Source: DATEMK01 sp035275625 (GTDB lineage Bacteria; Bacteroidota; Bacteroidia; AKYH767-A; OLB10). Taken from it: DNA of 10,812 nucleotides. The translations under genes were made by a program, and so were the position numbers. Of this stretch, positions 1 to 6,525 are shown one piece after another. The notes beneath the pieces were generated by a model that saw nothing but the letters and a program-made list of their open reading frames with translations, did no database searches and was not told the origin of the DNA. The stretch covers positions 1 through 10,812 of the forward strand of contig DATEMK010000483.1 of the NCBI GenBank assembly GCA_035275625.1, in the 5' to 3' direction. Each line of letters begins with the position of its first letter. Position 1 is the first letter of the stretch.

Positions 1-941
1 TTTTGCTGAGACCTATTGATCCTTTCCCGGTAAGGTCAATGAATTTTGAATTGGCTGCATAATTTCTGGTAAACAAAACGCTGTCCGGTTTGTCACCGCC
101 CTGTACATAGCTTCCATTGCCGTGCCCGCCTGTGCGCAGCATATAAAACAAGCCGGTATTTTTTGTGGATTTATATCCCAAATCAAAATAAGATCCGATA
201 TTATTTACGTTTCCTCCGATAGCCGCATCTGCTGCCCATTTGCCCGCTGCTGCAGGTTTTTCGTCAACAAAAATCAATGCACCGCCCAATGCATCAGCGC
301 CATAAATCAAAGCTGCAGGCCCGTTAATTACTTCTACTTTTTCTACACCGCTTTCTGAAATTCCAAGGTCATGACGATCGTCCCATTGTTGGTTTTCAAT
401 TCGTGTTCCCATTGAATAAAGCAAAATCCTGTTGAAAGAATTTCCGCGAATAACAGGCTTGCCTATTCCTGTTCCAACTGAAATACGGTCAATGCCGGGC
501 TCATAAGACAACTTGCTCATCAGTGTAAGTCCGGCAGTATTATCCAATTCTTCTTTTGAAACTGCATTGACAGAGTAAGGAATATTGTCCGGAAGTTTAA
601 TATTGTTGGAAGTAACAACTACTTCTTCCAGTTCAGCAGCAGAAATCTCCATCATAATTTTTAACTCAACCGGAGACGCTGCAAGATTTACTGTCTTCAC
701 CTGTGATTTATAACCGATCCTGGTGAATTGTATATTCACAATTCCAGAGGGCGGAGTTTCAATGCTGAAAGCCCCATCATTTCCGGTTGCGGTCCCTTTT
801 TGAATTTCGGGGATAAAGACAGTCAGATTACTAATTGGTAAATTATTTTTATCAGCTACCGTTCCTTTCAAAACGTTTTGTGCCGGCAATGAATGAGAAA
901 AAAATAAAATAATAATAAACAGGTTGATTTTGTTTTTCATA
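1..941 (-). CDS. TonB-dependent outer-membrane receptor, N-terminal part (3' end outside the window)
   Basis: An open frame runs from the ATG at 941-939 off the left edge, giving 313 codons. The start MKNKINLFIIILFF...LPA|Q is a signal peptide with likely cleavage after Ala20. Residues about 22-100 resemble the carboxypeptidase-regulatory-like domain typical of Bacteroidota receptors (VLKGTVADKNNLPISN..., then GNDGAFSIE and GYKSQ). A TonB-box-like EEVVVTS follows near residues 104-110. Residues about 111-235 look like the plug, with KPVIRGN, then GVEKVEVINGPAALIYGADALGGAL. The end of the fragment is the start of the beta-barrel. The protein sits in the outer membrane and would import a ligand using TonB energy. 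The plug segment ENQQWDDRH recalls QQWxxxH in receptors I associate with metals, but the substrate cannot be read from this. No promoter is visible in the 102-bp gap upstream, so it is probably cotranscribed with the gene ending at 1044. Confidence 0.93.
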
Positions 942-1043
942 ACAATGTTTTTTAAGTTAATTAAATGAATTAAGACCGATGATAAGAGTAAGCCAGGCAA
1001 TAAACGTTAAGCCGGGGCTTTACCTGAAAAAAATAAAAAACAG

Positions 1044-1571
1044 TTAAACTAATCGGGGTGGAGGAGCAGGCTTATCAATGGAAAAGCTTAGTAAATGAAA
1101 ACTACATTGTATTTCTTTTTTTAAAGTATAAACAAAAAAAGACAGTTCGTTTTTAGAAGTATTCATAAAAAAATTAGGTAAAGGATTTTTTAATGTGTTT
1201 TTGGAATTTTTCCTTGAACCCGGAAAGCCAATGTTATTTCTAATGTGTAAATTTAAGGAAGCAAAAAGGTGATTTTCTTTTGAATCACTGTGGCAATACA
1301 GGTATAATATATTGCCTTCCTGTTTAGTGAAAGCGACATCATACATTTTACCGTTCAGGCTGAATTCATCGCTGCCGTTCCAGGTTATATTTTTTTCCTC
1401 TCCTGGTAAAATTCTCAGCACCAGCAAATCATCCGTTTCTTTAAAAGTATGCTGAACAGTTTCTTTTATCCCCGATTGTTGAAAGGTAAAGGCAAGGTAA
1501 TAGCCAGAAATATTATACAGGAAAATAAAAAGTAAAACAACTGAAATTGTTTTTTTCAAATTATAGTTCAT
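1044..1571 (-). CDS. Small membrane-anchored hypothetical protein upstream of the TonB receptor
   Basis: The product is 175 aa from the ATG at 1571-1569. The frame stays open up to an ATG at 1625, but that start would lie beyond a good promoter element at 1578-1585 and inside the divergent gene, so 1571 is preferred. The N-terminus (MNYNLKKTISVVLLFIFLYNI) is a signal anchor or uncleaved signal peptide. The rest is probably periplasmic, with NITWNGSDEFSLNGKMYDV, ILYLYCHSDSKENH and a proline-rich end, DKPAPPPRLV. I do not recognise a named family. Small single-pass proteins with such PPP-R/K tails do occur beside TonB receptors in Bacteroidota. The position upstream of the receptor, same strand with a 102-bp gap, suggests a role linked to that receptor or its ligand. 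This is inference only; the reading frame itself is convincing. Confidence 0.75.
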   Translation of the reverse strand: MNYNLKKTISVVLLFIFLYNISGYYLAFTFQQSGIKETVQHTFKETDDLLVLRILPGEEKNITWNGSDEFSLNGKMYDVAFTKQEGNILYLYCHSDSKENHLFASLNLHIRNNIGFPGSRKNSKNTLKNPLPNFFMNTSKNELSFFVYTLKKEIQCSFHLLSFSIDKPAPPPRLV

Positions 1572-1577
1572 ATTGAA

Positions 1578-1585
1578 CAAAGATA
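1578..1585 (-). promoter_or_regulatory. Bacteroidota -7 promoter element for the 1571-to-1 genes
   Basis: Read on the minus strand this is TATCTTTG, a perfect match to the Bacteroidota TAnnTTTG element. It ends 6 bp before the ATG at 1571, so the expected start of transcription falls within about 0-4 nt of the start codon and the mRNA would be nearly leaderless. I see no TTTG at the expected -33 position. Confidence 0.55.
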
Positions 1586-1588
1586 TAT

Positions 1589-1596
1589 TAAATTTG
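1589..1596 (+). promoter_or_regulatory. Bacteroidota -7 promoter element for the lipoprotein gene
   Basis: TAAATTTG is a perfect TAnnTTTG match on the plus strand. It predicts a transcript start near 1601 and a leader of about 14 nt to the ATG at 1615 or 23 nt to the ATG at 1624. This favours those starts over the ATG at 1573, which lies upstream of the element. No clear -33 TTTG is seen. Confidence 0.5.
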
Positions 1597-1614
1597 TATT
1601 TGAAAAATTTTAAA

Positions 1615-2040
1615 ATGACAATCATGAATCATAGAATTAAAAACGCAATGAAATCCATAGTGATGATATTGCTGGTCACTTCTGCGATTGTGTCGTGCAA
1701 GAAAAACAAGGATGCAGAGCTGCCTTCTATTTCCTTAAAAGCAGGCGGCAATTATACTTCCGGTGATGCGACCGTAAGTACAAGTGATCTTCTCATTGTT
1801 GGAATTTCCGCTGATAAAAACCAGGACGACCTCAAAACATTCAAAATTTATTCATCCATCGGCAGCGGGGCATTCTCACTTAAAAAAACTTTTTATTTAG
1901 CACCTGATGAAAAAGGCCATTATGAAAAAGATTACGAGTTTACACCCGAAAACGACCATACCTATGAAACATGGAAGTTTGAGATTAATGATGCTGCGGG
2001 AAATTCAAATTCAGTGTCAATCAAACTAACCATCAATTAA
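1615..2040 (+). CDS. Small Ig-like lipoprotein
   Basis: The product is 141 aa from the ATG at 1615. ATGs at 1624 and 1648 are also possible. The frame is open back to 1573, but that start precedes the promoter element. The N-terminus has a basic region, then MKSIVMILLVTSAIVSC, a classic SpII lipobox with the lipidated Cys at residue 28, followed by KKNKD. The remaining ~110 residues look like one beta-sandwich (Ig/cadherin-like) domain, with GGNYTSGDATVSTSDLLIVGISADKN, KTFKIYSS and a final DAAGNSNSVSIKLTIN strand pair. It should be anchored in the outer or inner membrane facing the periplasm or surface. It is divergent from the TonB-receptor pair and shares its control region, so a joint role in uptake or ligand capture is plausible but not shown. 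A strong terminator follows. Confidence 0.82.
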   Translation: MTIMNHRIKNAMKSIVMILLVTSAIVSCKKNKDAELPSISLKAGGNYTSGDATVSTSDLLIVGISADKNQDDLKTFKIYSSIGSGAFSLKKTFYLAPDEKGHYEKDYEFTPENDHTYETWKFEINDAAGNSNSVSIKLTIN

Positions 2041-2064
2041 TAAAAACAAATAATTTACCTCTGA

Positions 2065-2100
2065 AAATGCTCTTTTTAGAAGAGCATTTCTTTTTATTTT
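2065..2100 (+). terminator. Intrinsic terminator after the Ig-like lipoprotein
   Basis: A perfect 10-bp stem AAATGCTCTT / AAGAGCATTT (2065-2074 and 2080-2089) with loop TTTAG is followed by CTTTTTATTTT. It begins 25 nt after the stop at 2040 and separates this gene from the surface-protein gene downstream. Confidence 0.9.
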
Positions 2101-2189
2101 CATTCTCCAGATAAGAACAAGTTTTTGTTTAATGCCGGTAACAAATTCTCATTTCATACGTAAGGAAGAATTGTATTTTATTCCTCCGT

Positions 2190-3593
2190 ATGAAATTGAA
2201 AATATCCTTCCGGCAGCAGGTATCCGAATCGGTAAAACAGCGTGTAAAATTATTATTAGCTGCATCCATGGGTGGTTTTGCAATATTTACTTTTATAATA
2301 TTTCTCACCTACAATAATGCCGGGATAATGAACACCGCTCTTGCCGTGCCCGGAAGAGACGGCTGCAAAATCATCAGTACCCCAAATACTATTTTAAATG
2401 AATGCACATCGCTGACTTCAGATGCCTTTGAAGGCGGAAACAGCATTGCAGTTGCAAATGCTTATTTAAATTCTGACGGCCGTTTCACTGCTAATCTTAC
2501 TTCGGGTGATCTTGTTATGATTATTCAAATGAGGCCGGTAATAAATCCGGCCGGTGATTCTCTGCAGGGAATGAATACTGCCGGCAGTTGTGCAGGAAAT
2601 TTTGAATTTGCTGAAGTGTTAAATGTGCCTTCAGCAACAAAAATTATACTTAAATCAGGCATTTCAAATAGTTATAAAAGTGCCGGAAATGTGCAGGTTA
2701 TTCGTGTTCCGAGATATTCAACTTTTACTATTACCCCATCGGGTTCCGTAACTGCACAGCCCTGGAATGGCCTTACAGGTGGAATAGTTGCAATCGAAGT
2801 CAAACAGCATATTCTTCTCAATGGCTCTGTGAATGTGGATGGGAAAGGGTTCAACGGGAATGAAGGAAGAGATTGGCAACAGGAGTGTTCTACCGAAAAA
2901 ATTTTTATGGGGATGGGTGGCTGTAAATCCGTTGAAACTGGGGGGCCTGGTGGAGTAAACGGGGGCGGGCTTGTCTATTTAATTTCCGGAGATTCTGTAT
3001 CGGGGTCAGGAACCGTTAGTGCAAATTCTGAAAATGGCGGAAGGGAGGATGGAAGGGGCGGAGGTACTGTAGTAATCTATTCAAAAGGCATCATCACTGG
3101 TATCACGATTGATGCAGGAAGCGGCATGGGCGAAAATATAAATTTCACGGAAGGAAGTATGGGTTATATCAGTGTTTCTAATTCAACCGGAATTACGAAA
3201 AATATTTCAGGATCCTCAAATGGAAAAACCAGTGAATTCAATGGTATAATTGGCCCCACGCCAACCTTTCCTTATTCTTCCGGTGCGCCCTTGCCGATAG
3301 AACTTACCCGGTTTAACGGAGAAGCAAAAAATGATAAAGTTGAATTAACCTGGACAACATCGGCAGAAATAAACAATGATTATTTTACAATTGAAAAGAG
3401 TACCAACGGAATTACTTTCATTTCCTACGGAAAAATTGAAGGGGCCGGAAATACTACCGCAATTCAGAATTATAGCTACCATGATTTGAACCCTTCAGCA
3501 GGGATGAATTATTACAGGCTCAAACAAACAGATTTCAATGGCAGGAACGAATATTTTAAAATAATAGGAATAGATTTTCGTGCAGATTCATAA
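2190..3593 (+). CDS. Glycine-rich secreted/surface protein with a type IX-cargo-like C-terminal module but no sorting domain
   Basis: The product is 467 aa from the ATG at 2190. Residues 1-20 are charged, and a single hydrophobic segment lies at about 21-41 (LLLAASMGGFAIFTFIIF), acting as a long signal peptide or anchor; the ATG at 2268 would give a shorter one. Residues 55-250 are low-complexity beta-rich sequence with four to six Cys. Residues 250-320 are Gly/Ser-rich (GGPGGVNGGG, GRGGGTVVIYSKG), like the repetitive adhesin-type segments of Bacteroidota and myxobacteria. Residues 368-462 are the module beginning LPIELTRFNGEAKNDKVELTWTT, with YFTIEKSTNG and MNYYRLKQTDFNG, which commonly precedes the T9SS type A sorting domain. 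Here the protein stops at IIGIDFRADS with no NPN/YPNP-type sorting domain. It may therefore be periplasmic, cell-anchored, or a relict of a longer cargo protein. The exact function is unknown. Confidence 0.83.
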   Translation: MKLKISFRQQVSESVKQRVKLLLAASMGGFAIFTFIIFLTYNNAGIMNTALAVPGRDGCKIISTPNTILNECTSLTSDAFEGGNSIAVANAYLNSDGRFTANLTSGDLVMIIQMRPVINPAGDSLQGMNTAGSCAGNFEFAEVLNVPSATKIILKSGISNSYKSAGNVQVIRVPRYSTFTITPSGSVTAQPWNGLTGGIVAIEVKQHILLNGSVNVDGKGFNGNEGRDWQQECSTEKIFMGMGGCKSVETGGPGGVNGGGLVYLISGDSVSGSGTVSANSENGGREDGRGGGTVVIYSKGIITGITIDAGSGMGENINFTEGSMGYISVSNSTGITKNISGSSNGKTSEFNGIIGPTPTFPYSSGAPLPIELTRFNGEAKNDKVELTWTTSAEINNDYFTIEKSTNGITFISYGKIEGAGNTTAIQNYSYHDLNPSAGMNYYRLKQTDFNGRNEYFKIIGIDFRADS

Positions 3594-3717
3594 TAATACT
3601 CCGCTTGCCGGCTCCATATCAAACCTCGCTTTTTACTTCCTTATGCATAATAATATTTAACCTTTCCAATTTATTTTCCCGCAATTCGTTATTTTAGCAC
3701 TGTAATTAAGCCGCCCC

Positions 3718-4254
3718 ATGATCAAAAGAAATTTTATTCCCCCCGCATTTATTTTAATTCTTTCAATTTTTGTTTTTTTCTCCTGCAGCAAAAAAGATGA
3801 GCCTGAAATAGAAACGTGTACTGACAGGATCAAAAATCAAAATGAAATCAATGTGGATTGCGGTGGTTACTGTAAGCCATGCCCGGAATCAATGACTGCA
3901 AAAATTAATGGAAATTCATGGCAGGCAGATACTGCAACAATAAATGCATCTTATTCAGAGGCAGGAACAAAATTCCTGCTAAAAGGCAATTCAGCTGATT
4001 TTTATCCACAGATATCCTTGGTCTACCTCGGAACACTTTCGTTAGGGGACCATAATTTGGATCATTCCAGTTCACTTACTCCCAGTTTTACAGGCACCAC
4101 TACTTTTGTCAGTTCAGGGACTCTTACAATATCTGAGCTGGATACCCGCAACAACCAGGTTAGCGGCAGTTTTAGCTTCACCAGTGCCGATGTATCCTCC
4201 ACTTATACTGTTACGGAAGGAACTTTTTTAAATGTCAATTATAAATTAAACTGA
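3718..4254 (+). CDS. Lipoprotein with a four-cysteine segment (possibly DUF6252-like)
   Basis: The product is 178 aa. The signal MIKRNFIPPAFILILSIFVFFSC ends in an SpII lipobox with the lipidated Cys at 23, followed by SKKDEPE. Residues 34-55 carry C-x13-C-x3-C-x2-C in the context CTDRIKNQNEINVDCGGYC, the short 'C.D.IKN..E..VDCGG.C..C' motif seen near the N-terminus of many Bacteroidota surface proteins. Two disulfides, or less likely a metal site, are possible. Residues 59-178 (MTAKINGNSWQADTATINAS, FYPQISLVYLGTLSLGDHNLD, then Thr/Ser-rich GTLTISELDTRNNQVSGSFSF) form a beta-rich domain. It resembles DUF6252-type lipoproteins, in which a protein-specific NGxxWxA opening precedes a sheet and a 'GTLTI...D.....V.G.F.F' repeat. 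It converges on the glycosyltransferase gene 24 bp downstream. Role unknown. Confidence 0.82.
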   Translation: MIKRNFIPPAFILILSIFVFFSCSKKDEPEIETCTDRIKNQNEINVDCGGYCKPCPESMTAKINGNSWQADTATINASYSEAGTKFLLKGNSADFYPQISLVYLGTLSLGDHNLDHSSSLTPSFTGTTTFVSSGTLTISELDTRNNQVSGSFSFTSADVSSTYTVTEGTFLNVNYKLN

Positions 4255-4278
4255 GAGGGCGGAAGAATTATTCAAGCT

Positions 4279-5439
4279 TTAAACTTCAGCCCTTTTGTCC
4301 CCTGCCAGCTCCTGGGCAACATGTACAATTTTATCCCAGCTAAACCTGTTTTTTTCAAGGGCAGTATTTTTTGAAAATTCCCCTTCACGGTTATTTGAAT
4401 AAAAGTCAGCAATAGCATTTGCAATTTCACCAGGGTTAACTTTTGTGACATAACCTACCACGTTATCGGGAATAATTTCGGAAAGCCCTCCCACATCTGT
4501 CACCAGCATAGGACGTTCAAAGTGATATGCTATCTGTGTAACCCCGCTTTGTGTCGCATCCCGGTAGGGTTGCACGATCATGTCCGCTGCACAGAAAAAA
4601 TATTTTACTGCTTCCTTAGGAACATATTCTGTTTTTAAAATCACATTATTTTCGATCCGGTACTTGTTAATCAAATCAAGATAATATTGCGGATCGTCAT
4701 AAAATTCTCCCGCAACGATTAGTTTTACATCCAGGGACTTTACCTTTTCGTCTGACATGGCTTCCAAAAGCAAATCAAGCCCTTTATACTTCCTTATAAA
4801 ACCGAAAAATAAAATGTGCCTGTCGTTTTCATCCAATCCAAGTTTTTCAATTGCATCGTGTTTGCTTATCTTCTCACCGAAAATATTATAGATGGGATGA
4901 GGCGTAAAAATTGTTTTTTTTCCAGTAAATGTTTTCAGATCATTCATGACAGAACCCGACATAGCAATAAATGCATCGCATGATTTCACAAAATAATTTG
5001 TTAATGATTTGTCACCGGGCCTTTTTTCATGCGGAATAATATTATCGGTGATGGCGATTACTTTTATGGAAGAATTCTTTTTCACCAGTCTTGCAATGGT
5101 GCCAAGACAGGGAGCCATAAACGGAAGCCAGTAACGTATGATTATGTAATCGGGCTTTTCCTTCTTAATTTTTTTGGCAGCACGAAACCAGGTGATGGGG
5201 TTAATGGAATTAATAAGCGTCTCAATTTTATAGGGAGGCTTATAACCGTTATTTTCATATTGCGTTTTACCCGGAAATAAAAACCCCGGGTATTGAAGCG
5301 TAAAAGATATAATGGAACTTTCAATTCCTTCATCATTAAAAGCTTTGCACAGTGCATCATTAAAGTTGGCAATTCCTCCCCGGTAAGGATAGGCAGGACC
5401 GATGATGATGTTTTTTTTCGAAAATTGGTCATTGGTCAT
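4279..5439 (-). CDS. Glycosyltransferase, GT4 family (GT-B fold)
   Basis: The product is 386 aa. The N-terminal half has IIIGPAYPYRGGIANFN (residues 11-27), the Gly-rich acceptor-side loop. The second half has HILFFGFIRKYKGLDLLLEAM (about 208-228), with the R-x-x-KG type donor-binding pattern, then AADMIVQPYRDATQSGVTQIAYHF (about 285-307) and PMLVTDVGGLSEII (310-323). The two glutamates of the usual GT4 EX7E motif are not visible at the expected place, where a 'QSGVTQIA' stretch occurs instead. I recall this variant from some GT4 subgroups. The enzyme would transfer a sugar from a nucleotide donor to a glycan or lipid acceptor in the cytoplasm, fitting cell-surface polysaccharide synthesis with the adjacent GT2 gene. 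The only sensible start lies inside a heptamer repeat array, so the first five residues MTNDQ are repeat-encoded. Confidence 0.9.
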   Translation of the reverse strand: MTNDQFSKKNIIIGPAYPYRGGIANFNDALCKAFNDEGIESSIISFTLQYPGFLFPGKTQYENNGYKPPYKIETLINSINPITWFRAAKKIKKEKPDYIIIRYWLPFMAPCLGTIARLVKKNSSIKVIAITDNIIPHEKRPGDKSLTNYFVKSCDAFIAMSGSVMNDLKTFTGKKTIFTPHPIYNIFGEKISKHDAIEKLGLDENDRHILFFGFIRKYKGLDLLLEAMSDEKVKSLDVKLIVAGEFYDDPQYYLDLINKYRIENNVILKTEYVPKEAVKYFFCAADMIVQPYRDATQSGVTQIAYHFERPMLVTDVGGLSEIIPDNVVGYVTKVNPGEIANAIADFYSNNREGEFSKNTALEKNRFSWDKIVHVAQELAGDKRAEV

Positions 5440-5458
5440 TGGTCATTGATCATTAATC
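5424..5458 (+). repeat. Heptamer tandem repeat (ATTGGTC), five units, overlapping the GT4 start codon
   Basis: Units are ATTGGTC x3 (5424-5444), ATTGATC (5445-5451) and ATTAATC (5452-5458). On the minus strand each unit contains ATG. The GT4 start (5439-5437) is one of these. The array fills most of the 25 bp between the GT2 stop and the GT4 start. Confidence 0.9.
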
Positions 5459-5464
5459 ATCTCA

Positions 5465-6436
5465 TCACAATAAATTTCCTGTCATCTTCTCCACCTGGTA
5501 ACGGTTCCGGTCCGAAGAATTTCTTGAAATAAGTTCTCCTAAAAATCCTGCAATAAAAAGAAGTGTTCCGAGGATCATGCATGTGAGTGAAATATAAAAA
5601 GAAGGCCGCTGAGTCAGCAGGCGCGCAGAAATATGATGGGTTACATCATATAATTTACTTGCTCCCAGGTACACTGCACCGAGAAATCCGAGAATAAACA
5701 TTAATAAGCCTAATGTACCGAATAAATGCATCGGGCGTTTTCCGAAACGGGATACAAAATTTATGGAGAGCAAATCAAGAAAACCATTGATGAACCGTTC
5801 AAAACCGAATTTTGTTTTTCCATATTTGCGCGGATGATGTTCTACTATTTTCTCCCCGATTTTTTTAAAACCGGCCCATTTTGCAATGACCGGAATGTAA
5901 CGGTGCATCTCGCCATACACTTCAATATTTTTTACAACATCTTTCCGGTATGCTTTCAGCCCGCAGTTAAAATCGTGCAGGTTGCGGATGCCTGACATCC
6001 TACGGGTTGTCCAGTTAAATAATTTTGTCGGCAGTGTTTTTGAAATCGGATCAAACCGTTTCTTTTTCCATCCTGAAACCAGGTCATATTTTTCTTCCGC
6101 TATCATTTTGTAAAGCGCGGGAATTTCATCAGGACTGTCCTGCAAGTCCGCATCCATCGTAATTACCACATTTCCCGCTGAGGCATCAAACCCCACATTC
6201 AATGCAGCCGACTTGCCATAATTTCTTCTGAACTTAATTCCTTTAATAAAATTATTTGATGTTGACAACTGCTCAATTACATTCCATGAATTATCGGAAC
6301 TTCCATCATCCACAAAAATTATTTCATAAGTAAAATTATTTTCATTGCACACTTTCGCTAACCAGTCTGCCAACTCTTTTAAAGACTGTTCTTCATTGTA
6401 AAGGGGAATAATTAAGGAAAGATCAGGTGTGTTCAT
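5465..6436 (-). CDS. Polyprenyl-phosphate glycosyltransferase, GT2 (DPM1/GtrB-like)
   Basis: The product is 323 aa. Residues 1-230 form a GT-A domain: LSLIIPLYNEEQSL (7-19), IIFVDDGSSDNSW with the nucleotide-binding DDG (43-45), GKSAALNVGF, and MDADLQDSPDE (94-104), carrying the metal-binding DAD and the QD of the GtrB/DPM group. HDFNCGLKAYRK (154-165) and HPRKYGKTKFGFERF (201-215) are typical acceptor-side motifs. Two hydrophobic helices at about 235-258 and 279-301 anchor it in the inner membrane. Such enzymes load a sugar (glucose, mannose or GlcNAc-type) onto undecaprenyl phosphate on the cytoplasmic face, for later transfer by GT-C enzymes. Here it lies between the DUF4199 gene and the GT4 gene on the same strand, 25 bp before GT4 and 87 bp after DUF4199. 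Exact sugar and acceptor are unknown. Confidence 0.93.
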   Translation of the reverse strand: MNTPDLSLIIPLYNEEQSLKELADWLAKVCNENNFTYEIIFVDDGSSDNSWNVIEQLSTSNNFIKGIKFRRNYGKSAALNVGFDASAGNVVITMDADLQDSPDEIPALYKMIAEEKYDLVSGWKKKRFDPISKTLPTKLFNWTTRRMSGIRNLHDFNCGLKAYRKDVVKNIEVYGEMHRYIPVIAKWAGFKKIGEKIVEHHPRKYGKTKFGFERFINGFLDLLSINFVSRFGKRPMHLFGTLGLLMFILGFLGAVYLGASKLYDVTHHISARLLTQRPSFYISLTCMILGTLLFIAGFLGELISRNSSDRNRYQVEKMTGNLL

Positions 6437-6476
6437 TTTTATGTCAGTAGTTTGTAGAATTGACCAGAGACTGAAG

Positions 6477-6525
6477 ATTGGTCATTGGTAATTGGACATT
6501 GGTCATTGGTCATTTGTCTTTAGTC
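6477..6525 (+). repeat. Heptamer tandem repeat (ATTGGTC), seven degenerate units, overlapping the DUF4199 stop codon
   Basis: Units in order are ATTGGTC, ATTGGTA, ATTGGAC, ATTGGTC, ATTGGTC, ATTTGTC and TTTAGTC. The last unit overlaps the DUF4199 stop (6524-6526). Unit and orientation match the array at 5424-5458, so the GT2 gene lies between two direct arrays. Confidence 0.9.

Noticed and set aside
1006..1023. Hairpin GTTAAGCC-GG-GGCTTTAC as terminator of the small protein gene
   Set aside because: One mismatch, a two-base loop, and on the minus strand the T-run precedes rather than follows it, so it cannot act as an intrinsic terminator there.
1573..1615. ATG at 1573 as the start of the Ig-like lipoprotein
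   Set aside because: It lies upstream of the plus-strand promoter element and would add an Asn/Lys-rich tail before the signal peptide; the ATG at 1615 or 1624 gives a normal SpII signal.
3560..3660. Frameshifted type IX sorting domain after the glycine-rich protein
   Set aside because: The other two frames downstream give no recognisable sorting-domain residues (no NPN/YPNP-like motif or terminal Lys-rich strand), so no frameshift is supported.
3685..3700. Promoter TATTTTAG for the four-Cys lipoprotein
   Set aside because: One mismatch to TAnnTTTG in AT-rich DNA and no -33 element; too weak to list.
4254..4330. Terminator between the converging lipoprotein and GT4 genes
   Set aside because: AGGGC/GCCCT arms are only 5 bp with a loop of about 30 bp that runs into the GT4 coding region.
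5424..6525. Insertion sequence or composite transposon around the GT2 gene
   Set aside because: No transposase is present, the flanking arrays are direct rather than inverted, and units are short and degenerate; listed instead as a possible recombination site.
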